Shown one piece after another: positions 35,001 through 44,666 of a stretch of DNA of 64,000 bases. Under the pieces are notes generated by a model. That model ran no database searches. It was not told where the DNA came from and saw only the letters and a list, made by a program, of their open reading frames with translations. Source of the DNA: Armillaria gallica (Eukaryota > Basidiomycota > Agaricomycetes > Agaricales > Physalacriaceae); NCBI GenBank assembly GCA_037576215.1, contig JBANDB010000003.1:3596001-3660000 (forward strand), read 5' to 3'. The position numbers and the translations under genes were made by a program. Position 1 is the stretch's first letter; the number at the start of each line of letters is the position of its first letter.

Positions 35001-36081
35001 GGTTTCCTCGTGTCGCTCAATACAACAACATTGCGCACGTCAGAAGCGTCATCAACCACTTTGCCCGCTTTATCGCTCAGATCACGATTCCAAGTCCACT
35101 GCCTATAGAAAGATTTGTTTCCATCGAGATGAATGAGCTGCAGCGTGTTGGACGCAGTCTGACTCCAGTCGGCGACAATTTACTGTCCGCTATGGAAGAG
35201 GGAAAAACGATTGAATTCGTCGTAGACACATCTCTTCCTTGGAATCGATCTCCTAGTTATGGATTCACAATCCGTAACATTTCCGATGTGGATCTCTATG
35301 TGTATCTCTTTTACTTTGATGCTACCAGCTTTGAGATAGGCACGTTCTCATAGTTCATACCGATGCTCTGGCTGACCTCCATTGGGAATTTTAGACGCTT
35401 GGTACTCCTCAAAAATGAGCCCCAACAATTTGAAGGAGGAGCAAGGGTCTGTTGATACTTGCCTCCAGAAGGGGTCAACACTGGCGCTTGGCTATGGAAA
35501 CGGCGGCATGAATCCATTCACGTTTACCGTACCTGACGGTCAAGACGTGGACGTCTGCTTTTTCAAGTTGTTTGTAACCGCGAAGCCAGTAGATCTCGGA
35601 AGTATCTCGCAATCATCACCATTCTCAGATTTGAGGACGCGCCGTGGCGAATCTCCTCCATCCCCGCCCGATCTTACCGAATCGTGGGCGTCGATAGCGA
35701 TACCTGTCGTACAGAGACGTGCCCGCGGCGCCCCATCTGTGGTTTTGATCGAAACGGAAACAAACCAGAATGAGATAGTTGTTTTAGAGTCGTCTGCTGT
35801 TCCTGCCCAAAAAGTTGACGGTTATTCACAGCCTCGAGACATTGTCCCTTCTCCCATTTCACCAGCGCCGTCGATCGAATCTTCTAAAAAGCAAACCCAC
35901 GTGAGTCTTTCTCTCCTTTCCACTGCGCTTCATTTGTTTAATGTCAAACTAGCTTTCTCGATGGCTATCCAACAGTGTACAGACTCTGAAAGAAATCTTG
36001 TTTTCCGAGAAATTTACGGCCGTGCCCCGTAAACTTGTACTTCAACTATACGCGAAGATACGCTCTTGGTTATGGTTCTAA
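32003..36081 (+). CDS. Fusion protein: unknown N-terminal domain plus caspase domain (protein C)
   Basis: Ten exons (32003-32358, 32416-33061, 33116-33274, 33316-33400, 33453-33516, 33567-34014, 34074-34420, 34468-35339, 35395-35900, 35953-36081) sum to exactly 1204 codons. Residues 1-436 form a domain seen in Agaricomycete hypotheticals (HGYPLWFPDYDPNLP, IGDLGYLTDEGSFEYLFNVC, WYKYLNG, LYLVTGFDKCLSWG). Frame continues through five introns into the caspase core (GTFALIIGIDEYQYG, catalytic YYSGHGA and LDCCHAAG) and the C-terminal domain shared with A and B. The last exon encodes a basic amphipathic tail. No ATG in the right frame precedes the caspase core after the N-terminal domain, favouring one fused gene over two. 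The intron at 35340-35394 has a GC donor where A and B have GT. Intron 33275-33315 is short (41 nt). Confidence 0.75.
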
Positions 36082-37064
36082 TCGGTAGCCACCCGACTTG
36101 AAGCTAGGATGACCCGTTATAACTCATACATGCACATTATTACGATGCAGGAAATCATTATTTATATATGTCGTACTAAAATGTCGTCTAATTATTGGTT
36201 ATGGACACAGTGTCATCAAACACGCCGGACGCAAGGATGCAGGCAACTGCGTTATGAAACTAACTTGAAATCCTTATTACCATTAAATTCCTGGTCAGAC
36301 ACTGTCAACACTCAGGGCGAGCCAGCTACCAAACAAACCGAGCTCTCATAAAACGTAGGAAACATGGAATTAATATCCCCCCGGAGACCGTAACAGCTTA
36401 AACTGTGACTTTGTGAATGCAATACGCCAATTTTTTGCCATGCCTATCACCTTTCGACACTGCAACGACTTTTTCAGGCTAAAGCTGCGATACACTAGTG
36501 TAGTAGAGGAAAGAGGCTATCTTTCTGGCAGAGTGCAATTTCCATCTTTTCGTAACCGGAAAGTGGGTCGGCACCGTCTAAGATTTGTACTACTTGGAAA
36601 AATCGCACATTACGACAGGAGGTAGTGTATACTTGCATTTATCTCTGTTGCAAACATATGTGGTGTACATCCTGCAAACGTCGACATTCAGTCAAACTGA
36701 TACGGAGTTAATTCTCCTTGCAACGAAGCTTTCGATCCCTATCCATCAAAAGGTAAGTATAGCACCCACTGATTAACTGTCTTTGACCCACGAAGCTGTG
36801 AAGTCTGGGACCTCTACTTTCAGATGTCCAAGCGATCTCCCCGAATGAATTCCTGCGCCAGTATGTCACCACCGTTGCATTATCTCGATAGGTTCCAGGT
36901 GCTTGGCACCGTAAAAATTGAGACGGACACCCTGAAACTGAGGCAACCGTTTCCCCCGCTTCGCCAAAACAAAGAGGGCCCTCATAGCTTTGAACAGACT
37001 ATCAAATTCGTAGACTACCTCTCCCCGAGATGTCACGTTTCTGTTTCCGATTCAGAAAGTCCGT
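36082..37064. other. Intergenic, no gene seen
   Basis: About 1 kb between the convergent caspase gene C and the RRM-like gene. Plus-strand frames at 36413-36776 and 36824-37081 lack recognisable features. Confidence 0.45.
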
Positions 37065-38187
37065 TCAAGCAGAAAAGTTAAATACGTACGACCAATGCGC
37101 CGAAATCCTTCTTACAGCTCCGTAAGATTTTATGTGTTCATCCCACTCTCGTAAGTGCCCCTGATCCATCTCGACGACAATTTTTCGAGAGGCGCCGAGA
37201 CCCAGAGCTGTGATAAGACCACGGTTGATAGGATCTCGTATGTCCTCTTCCACCTTGAGCTGAACGGGTAGTGAGTCTGCCGATATCTGGAATGTGTCCA
37301 CAAACTGCTGTGCGGCCGCCGACGTCGCGAAGGTGAGCAACATTTCCTGAGAGCAGTTTGAATATCGCGTATGTCTATGCAATGAGGACAAACTCACATT
37401 ACGACCGGGCCAATACCCGCTATAGACCAACGTTGGAGAAATCTTGTCGAATTCCTGGGTCCATTCCCAGCACGTTTTATACATCCCCGATTGGATGTTG
37501 GATATGGCAACGATCCGCTTCACATATGACTGGTTCATTTCCTTCGGTGCAAACCACTCTGGAAACATATAGAAGTCGTCTTCGTCGGTGTAGGTCAACC
37601 GACACTGATTGAGGGTAGAATTTTGGTTGACAGCAGCGCTGGCCTGTGTAGAGGAATACATAAACAGCTGCGTGTAAAACAGACGAACGACGTACAAGCC
37701 ATGCGTGGTAAACATCCATGAAGCGCATCTCAGCTCGAAGATTCTTTTTATCGTAATTCCAGTATTCCATAGGCTTGTCTTGAGTAATTAAAGTTTTCAA
37801 ATTTCCCGACCTGATACCCGGAGGAATGTTCTCAACGATACACGTCCGTGTTATTCCATATCCAACTGCAGCGACCAAGAACGCCGACCGCTCGGATATT
37901 TGGCCGATGAGTCTCAGCGCCATGCCATCAACACCATTGTTTTCCTCGATACAGCGTATCGCCATCTCGTAGGAAAGGAATCGGACGATGAGGCATTTCT
38001 TGTCTGCAACGAGCCTTTCCACTGGGTTCGCTTTGATGGATTTGAGGACGCGGGGAACATCGTAGCCGTGAGGGATATTATCGACTCGTATAGTGCATAG
38101 TTTGTGGGTGTCTTCCAAGGATCTATAGCTGAGGAAACGGCGTTGAAGGACAGGTCGGATTTGGAGGGTAAGATGCCTCAATATCAT
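37065..38187 (-). CDS. RRM-like RNA-binding protein, probably mitochondrial
   Basis: Three exons (38187-37696, 37643-37398, 37346-37065), all phase 0, give 339 residues. The start at 38187 gives MILRHLTLQIRPVLQRRFLS, basic and free of acidic residues, a good mitochondrial presequence. Two or more ferredoxin-like RRM units can be traced: an RNP2-like CTIRVDNIP followed by KCLIVRFLSYEMAIRCIEEN, then RTCIVENIPPGI with RAEMRFMDVYHAWL. A third candidate starts RIVAISNIQSG and continues NEMLLTFATSAAAQQFVDTF. The assignment rests on this pattern of beta strands, not on exact RNP consensus, so it is moderate. It may act in mitochondrial RNA handling. Its 5' end faces the 3' end of the secreted-protein gene ending at 38349, on the same strand. 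Confidence 0.65.
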
Positions 38188-38348
38188 GGGCAGACTCAGA
38201 AAAAGTTCCAAGTTCCCACGCCACAAACGCGAGGTGTGCTCAAATGGTGCAACATAAATCCATATTAGAGTCCATAAATATTCATACAGCCAGTCTGTCG
38301 CAAAGAGTGGGTTAAAATCAGGAAATTACATAAATAAAATATGTCCAG

Positions 38349-39058
38349 CTAATAAATAGACCAGCAGGAGCTCCAAGAGGGCTTATAGCCCCAGGTGCTC
38401 CAGTCATTCCAGTCGTCACAGTCATCTTCCCAGGTGGTGATATCGATGATCTCCTCGAAAAGAGCGCAGATGAAAACTTCAGCCGCTTCCTCGAGGGTGT
38501 AGACTATCGTCAATCAAATGTCAGCTGAAGTCGCGCCGATAGATAACATGAGACTTACCCTGGCAGGAGTTGCATCCTTCGTTGGCGTTGCACAAGTTCT
38601 TGCAGTCTAAGAGTACCCATCAGCGAGATGCACAGCAAGGAAAAGAAATAACCTACCAATCTCGTACGTGTCCTTATTAACATAACCGGTCGAGTATGGG
38701 TTCTTCTTCCATCCGTTCCACCCATTCCAGTTCTCGTAGACTGGGCGCCAGTTATACTCCGAGTAGTCACAGGTGGGTTCGGGGCATTTGATCAGGCCTC
38801 CAGAGCCGCAGACGGGCTACAAACACATACGCGTTAGTGGAGTGATCCGGCAAAGAGACTTGAAGAATGTACCTGGGTAAGACAAGGACAATTTTCGGGA
38901 ATGCTGGGATGGCAAGTGTTGTACGTGCCAGGCCAGCTCCAACCGGGCGTCCAGGGAGCCCAGTCACGAGCTTGGATGCTATCTTCCTTGCGCGCGCTGA
39001 TGGTGCCAGCGAGCGCAGGTGCGATGAGGGCAGCGAGAGGAATGAGTGAGAAAATCAT
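38349..39058 (-). CDS. Small secreted cysteine-containing protein, family copy 1
   Basis: Four exons (39058-38873, 38816-38657, 38606-38559, 38503-38349) give 182 residues. It starts with a signal peptide (MIFSLIPLAALIAPALAG). The mature part has a Trp/Pro motif (WAPWTPGWSWPG), paired cysteines (CPCL, CGSGGLIKCPEPTC, DCKNLCNANEGCNSC) and a C-terminal EEAAEVFICALFEE helix followed by an acidic Trp-rich end. It is nearly identical to the gene at 40319-41031 in the opposite orientation and related to the one at 59004-59753; all three share intron positions and a 48-nt third exon. Likely extracellular; no enzymatic motif is seen. Function unknown, and effector-like or wall-associated roles are only guesses. 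Confidence 0.85.
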
Positions 39059-39097
39059 GATGGGGATTGTAAGGACTGTCTGTGCAATCTTTGGGTC

Positions 39098-39105
39098 CTC
39101 TTATA
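39098..39105 (-). promoter_or_regulatory. Putative TATA element of secreted-protein copy 1
   Basis: TATAAGAG on the minus strand, about 40 bases upstream of the ATG at 39058. The equivalent place in the other copies holds TATAAAAG and TATAAAGG. Confidence 0.5.
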
Positions 39106-40247
39106 CGTGAATTCATGGATGCTGTGAAGATTCATTCACAGATATCGAGTGCCGTTACGGTGATGCTAGTCCGACGAAGTTGCATGATTGAATTCAAGAG
39201 TCGCCAGAAGTGCATTCGACAAAGTCAACATATCCAATATGTGCAGTGCAGTCATCAAGAGCCGGAGACGGGAGAGACATAAATTCTGCGAATATGATAG
39301 GCTCTTCATCACAGGTATTGCGAAACGAGTATAAGCGGGAGAGACATACCCGCAAATTAACATGGATTGTCGCGTTTCACCGACTTCAACTTGCACGCAC
39401 GCAAGCACGTGCGAGAACAGATGGTGACAGCCTCAAAAAGTAAGCACCGCCCGTTGTATGGAAGGCACTGCGCTAGTATCTCGTGCTCCATCTTGCGAAC
39501 TTGTACCGCCGAACTTTTCATTCAAGGGATTGATATTGCTTGGCAGCCTTGGCTAGAATAAGGTGTAATAGGCCGCTCTCTAACAGGATCGCTATTCAGT
39601 AATAACCAGGGTATTCCTCAAAGGTGCCGGCAATTGCTGGGGGTTCCTGCGGGTAAAGACTTGTCGGAGGTGATGGAAGTAGACTGCAGGATGATACGTA
39701 AAAGGAATTATTGCCTATTTTGCACCGACAGTTTGATTTGCTACAGTCACGCGGCGACCTCTTTCTCGTTTTGCCCATCTCCCTGGCTGGTCTTTCCGTT
39801 ATTGCTTGCCTGGTTCAGCCCCAAGCCTTCACGTATTGGTACTATTCCACGAGTCTATATAGCGCCTCGCCAACAACTCGGACTCGAGGAAGACCTAAAA
39901 GACCAAATTGATTGAATTCAAGTTCTTCTCACTAGCCGTCAATAAATTCACAACGATGTGTCTATGATACCCCATCCGAAATTTGCGACTTGCCAGTGCG
40001 AAAGCTACGCGACTCAGGTAGAAAAGGATTCACAGCCAACAACCTGTCTTCTCTTGGCATACTCTTGGCGTCGCGGACCCAACCATTCAAAATGTCTATC
40101 CCGCTCCCCCAACTTGTACTGCACAAACAAGGAGTGGCTATTTTGGGACCGCCTCAAATGCAGTTACCTCAGATTTGCATCGCCACCCTCGCTCGATTTT
40201 CCACAGCATCAGTTCAGAATTGAATTTTCTAGCCTGAGTCGAAGTGG
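39106..40247. other. Shared divergent promoter region
   Basis: About 1.1 kb between the two head-to-head secreted-protein genes. No gene is supportable; several overlapping frames on both strands are unconvincing. The two gene-proximal ends are only weakly alike, so the inverted duplication probably stops near the start codons. Confidence 0.45.
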
Positions 40248-40255
40248 TATAAAAG
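40248..40255 (+). promoter_or_regulatory. Putative TATA element of secreted-protein copy 2
   Basis: TATAAAAG about 65-70 bases upstream of the ATG at 40319. Confidence 0.55.
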
Positions 40256-40318
40256 AACCGTTAACATCGCTGTAAGTCTTCACACAAACCTCACCTTCTA
40301 ACAAGTCCAAGAATTGCC

Positions 40319-41031
40319 ATGATTTTCTCACTCATTCCTCTTGCTGCCCTCGCCGTCGCTCCAGCCCTCGCCGGCACCATCAGCGCGTGCAAGGAAGACA
40401 GCATTCAAGCTCGTGACTGGGCTCCCTGGACGCCCGGCTGGAGCTGGCCTGGCACCAATGATACCTGCCATCCCAGCATTCCCGAAGATTGTCCTTGTCT
40501 TACCAAAGTACGTGAACCTCACTCGCGTCAGGACCCATCCACTAACGCGTACTTTCTTTGTAGCCTGTCTGCAGCTTCGATGGGCTGATCAAATGTCCCG
40601 AACCCACCTGTGACTACTCGGAATATAATTGGCACCCAATCTACGAGAACTGGAATGGGTGGAACGGATGGAAGAAGAACCCATACTCGACTGGATATGT
40701 CAACAAGGACACGTACGAGATTGGTAGGTTCTTTCTTTCTTTCTACTGTACATCTTGTTGACGGTTGCTCCTAGACTGCAAGAACTTGTGCAACGCAAAC
40801 GAGGGATGCAACTCCTGCCAGGGTAATTCTCATTGTACCTAAGGCGCGACTTCGGCTGACATCTGATTGACGATAGTCTACACCCTCGAGGAAGCGGCTG
40901 AAGTTTTCATCTGCGCTCTTTTCGAGGAGATCCTTGATCTCACCACCTGGGAGGATGACTGCGACGACTGGAGCGATTGGAGCACCTGGGGCTATAAGCC
41001 CTCTTGGAGCTCTTGCTGGTCTATTTATTAG
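40319..41031 (+). CDS. Small secreted cysteine-containing protein, family copy 2
   Basis: Four exons (40319-40507, 40564-40723, 40775-40822, 40877-41031) give 183 residues. The sequence differs from copy 1 at only a handful of positions (for example ISACKED for ISARKED, CSFDGLIKC for CGSGGLIKC, EILDLTTWEDDCDDWSDW for EIIDITTWEDDCDDWNDW). Splice sites and exon lengths match. Introns have diverged more than exons, which suggests selection on the protein or a gene-conversion history. It has a signal peptide and the CPCL and DCKNLCNANEGCNSC motifs. Transcribed away from copy 1. Confidence 0.87.
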
Positions 41032-41749
41032 TTGAATATATTTCGTTTATGTAGTCTTCTGGATCCTAACCCACTCCTTGCAACGGACTGGCTGTATGGA
41101 TTTTATGTTCTTTAAAAAATGGACTTATCTTGCTCCACGCACACGGCTGAGCATCATTTAGAGCCTGAGCCCCCCGAAGTAGTTTGATCGAAGACCAGAA
41201 TACTCTGATGTTATGATAAAAGATATGCGTAGTACCAACGTGCCGCAGCTTCTACTTTCCAAATAATTGGCAGTATAGGAAGATACATAATCAAATGAGC
41301 CCTATGTGGGTTCAGCTAGTAAAGTCATTATCCAAGCGAGTAATAAGCTTCAATACGATGTTAATCTGCTCCACCGCAACTGGTATCGAAAGCTTACTCC
41401 ACCCACCATCTACCATCGCGGCTTACAAGTAATCCGGCTGTGGTATAATTCTATCGCACGAAGATTAGACGAGATAGCATCAAAACGGCTGATAATACCT
41501 ACCCGACTGTTGGTAGACGTGAACGTCCCATTGTACTACTCCCGCCGGCTCCGTACTTTAGGAGCGTCATGTCACCAACGATAATCCCGAATGAAGCACA
41601 GAACACCTACCATTTGGACCTAACACCATTTACCGTTTCAGGAGAGAGCCATACGAATATCTGGATCGATTCCTTCAAACGATTGCATGTATGAATGACG
41701 TAGTAATGTACTGCGATCTGAGCTGTTTCTGAGAGAAGGTAGCAGTGAT
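41032..41749. other. Intergenic, no gene seen
   Basis: A 92-codon plus-strand frame at 41306-41584 has no recognisable content. The sequence is otherwise featureless. Confidence 0.4.
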
Positions 41750-42620
41750 GTGAGGACAATGACTCAGACAGCGACGAAAGTGGCACTTACGCCATGGTCC
41801 ACATAGGCTCTAGCTTCCTTGTCGCCTTAAATTCTGGAGCTCCCGTGCTGAAATCATCTTTCCATTCGGTCGCTCCAAAATGTTCACAAACAACTGCTGC
41901 TACATCGCTGTTATCCATACTTAAATCACATCGTGCGAGTCTCCACCAGTGTACTTACTATGTATATACACAATGATCGTTTCATTACCTCCCGTGGTGC
42001 CTGTAAGAAACCTCTGGAATATCGTCAGGATCAACATTAGAACCAAGTTTACGGAAGAAATCAGAACATATCCAATAAGTAGTATGTTTGGACATCTCAC
42101 CCAAGCAAGGTATAGCCAGGCGCTAAATAGATCCTTGTTGGACTTGGATTGTCGAAAAACAGAACAGTACCAGGAGCCTGTGGCTGTACCTGACTAAAAA
42201 GAGGATGCAGTTCAACATCGGCGGTCTGATCTGGATTAATCCCGAACGTTCCTCCATCGGCCATAGGTGCAGTGACTCCCTCTAATCCGCTGTTGCCACT
42301 GTACGGCCAGTATCCGGTAGTTGGTAGAGCTATAGATGCGCCATTACGAAGATTCAGTGTGAGAGACCACCATCGCGGATCCCATCTTATTAACAGCAGT
42401 GAGTATGATATTAACGGAAGCGCGAACTTGGTTGAATTTACTTATTGAGAGTATAATTCAGTGCGTCGACCGTCAAACCTGCGATTCACATCGATGTCGC
42501 AACAGACTCCGTTAGAGTGTTCTGGTTACACCACCAATCCGGGCGTGAGGTCAGATTGTTGCAGTACACTTCTCGGCAGAATGAGGATAGTCGGTAATGT
42601 TAATTGCTCAACAGACATAC
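41750..42620 (-). pseudogene. Degenerate coding-like region, family not recognised
   Basis: Reading the minus strand and allowing plausible splices gives protein-like runs: EVYCNNLTSRPDWWCNQN, then TVDALNYTLNKWDPRWWSL joined to NLRNGASIALPTTGYWPYSG, then APMADGGTFGINPDQ and APGTVLFFDNPSP. Further left come DFFRKLGSNVDPDDIPEV and ATEWKDDFSTGAPEF. The composition looks like a real globular, perhaps extracellular, protein, but no start or complete frame could be assembled and stops intervene. It may be a pseudogene or a gene with errors. I cannot name the family. Confidence 0.4.
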
Positions 42621-43189
42621 TAATACCTCTCGAAGCTTAAAACCCAGTGCACCTGCTATCGAGTGGCCATCAAACTCGCACCGACGCAAGCATCTCAGAT
42701 TCTGGTGTAAACTTTCAAATGTCATTCTGGGAGCGGGCGAAGCGGTGAATAAAGTTAAGCCGCCATATCAATGTTGATATCACTGAGGTTTTGAGCCAGC
42801 GCGCACGTCGAGACCGGTAAGTGTGATTGTATAGACTGGATGGTGCGCCGTGCGGGCCTGGACGGGGACTGAGGCCTTGGGGCCTGAGGCGTAACTATGT
42901 GTAACCATCGTTACATGTCGTGCTGTTCTTGTTAGAACTTCGACTTTAGTAGTAGCAATGCCACCTTGTTTTTTCTTTAATTCCGAGTCGCGTGATATTA
43001 GCATTAATTGCTCACAATTACGAGCATATCAGAGGGCAGATAACAACAAGAGTCAGGACATGATTTTGGCAGAAACACGGTTAATTTATCATGAAAGATC
43101 TAACAAAATAACATCAGAGAATCTGACCTTAAAATGACCTCAGGCGCATAAAATCTTGTTATTTTAATAAGATTCACGTTAACATATTT
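42621..43189. other. AT-rich stretch inside the pseudogene block
   Basis: Includes an AT-rich segment around 43005-43190 with a short imperfect palindrome near 43146-43172, and a minus-strand frame at 42780-43004 that has no recognisable content. It appears to interrupt or end the M20 peptidase relic. Confidence 0.35.
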
Positions 43190-43841
43190 TGACGCTGACC
43201 TCGATCAGCTCGCCAAGTTTTCAGAGCTACAAGGACATTAAATTCATGTCATGCTGGGATGATGGTGTAGATCATACGTATTGGCTTTCTCGAGGACAAA
43301 CGTCGCATGCCTGTTTGATCATTGAAGTTAGTCTAGGGATGGCAGAGGCATTAGGATGGACTCACACCAGGGGAAAAGCCTCAGCAAGGTACTCATGAAA
43401 TTTACCGTGCATCTCCCATCGGGAATCCTCGCCGATAGGACCCATGTCGTCAAATGTTTCCCCACTTGGACACAAGTCAAAACTAGTTCAATGGATGTAA
43501 GCATGGACTCACGGAATCTGAACAGCACCATCAAGCAACGATGCTGCCCTCAACTTGAGTTCCTGGGTAGCAATTATCTGACTCGATGTCTTCCAGATGT
43601 TTGTATTCTTCTCGGGGACCAGAACATCAACTTGGGGACACCCAGGTGGTGAAGTCAGCAAGGAGACATCGTTCCGACCACGAATAGGTACGACGCTGCG
43701 GTGTCGGAAAAGGGAGAGAGAGGTCCATATGATGGACAGTAACGCAATTCCGAGAAGCTTGAGCCTTGAAATTGAGATTGTTTGGGCTTCGCCCCATTGG
43801 CTGGTGGCAGAGTATACTCTGGCAGCTTTGTCCCCATGCAT
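43190..43841 (-). pseudogene. CPS1: M20 Gly-Xaa carboxypeptidase (CPS1-like) relic
   Basis: Only the N-terminal third of a vacuolar M20 zinc carboxypeptidase is readable. It has an N-terminal anchor (LLGIALLSIIWTSLSLF), PQVDVLVPEKNTNIWK, and LLDGAVQIP spliced to GETFDDMGPIGEDSRWE. HGKFHEYLAEAFPLV then joins HATFVLEKANTY. After this the frame slips and a stop follows (IYT..., then a TGA) where the family continues into its metal-binding DVVPV region. None of the zinc ligands are present. The transposon at 43894 sits about 50 bases upstream of the relic's ATG. The absence of the catalytic core makes it a pseudogene. Confidence 0.75.
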
Positions 43842-43885
43842 ATGGTAGTGGGACCGACAAGCGAAGATAAGAATCCAACCTGTTG

Positions 43886-43893
43886 ATAAGGCG
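43886..43893. repeat. Target-site duplication, left copy
   Basis: ATAAGGCG immediately before the left terminal inverted repeat; the same eight bases follow the right end at 51766-51773. Confidence 0.85.
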
Positions 43894-43912
43894 TAGGGTA
43901 TCGTTAATAAGT
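43894..43912 (+). repeat. Left terminal inverted repeat
   Basis: TAGGGTATCGTTAATAAGT; pairs with the right end at 51747-51765 with two mismatches. Confidence 0.85.
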
Positions 43913-44666
43913 TTCAGGCTTGTATTAACGGTTAGTTAATAAGTCGGCATGTGGAGGATATGTTACTAACCTGGGTAATAACAAAACGTTAATAACATGT
44001 TAGATTGTATATATTAACCGCGTTAACTTATATTCTACTGTTAAATCATGTTAAATGGCGTTATATACTTCCTACCCAACGCAATTCACATCCTCTAGAT
44101 CGTTATTATCACTTGAGAATAATATAGGAACTTCGTCTGAAGAGGTTCAAAAGGGATGAAGACGCAAGGTCAGCATCGGGATCTATCCTGAATTCCTTCT
44201 CGTGTGGTGCCACAGCCGCTGTATTTCCGGAGACTGTCGTCGCTGTTGTCACCTGGTTCTCATTCTGCATGTACGAGAATCGCAGAGAGAGTTGAGTGAG
44301 TTGAGTCGCATCAGGTCACAGCTGTGACAGTGCTTAGCCACATTGCTTGCCTTGCCGATAACACCGGACTTTGAGCCAAAAAAGTCGCCGCAGCTATTTT
44401 GTTGATACTTGTTATAATTACAAGATACTTGATCTGTTTTCGATCGTGTTTTCACTCCACCACTATCTCGACAATACATCTTATTTTTCATCTGTATTCT
44501 ACGTCGGTCCACTCGAACTTAGTCGATATTTCTACCTCAACGGGCCACACACGACGCGTACCGGTGATCATGGCATCGATATCAGACTTCGAGCTTCAAG
44601 AGCCAAACCAAGTGCACCTTCGACTTGGACCACAACCACCACCTCGTGCAGCTGGCATCAGAGATC

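Noticed and set aside
43005..43190. Second small transposon inside the M20 relic
   Set aside because: AT-rich with a weak palindrome but no matching ends or duplication could be found.
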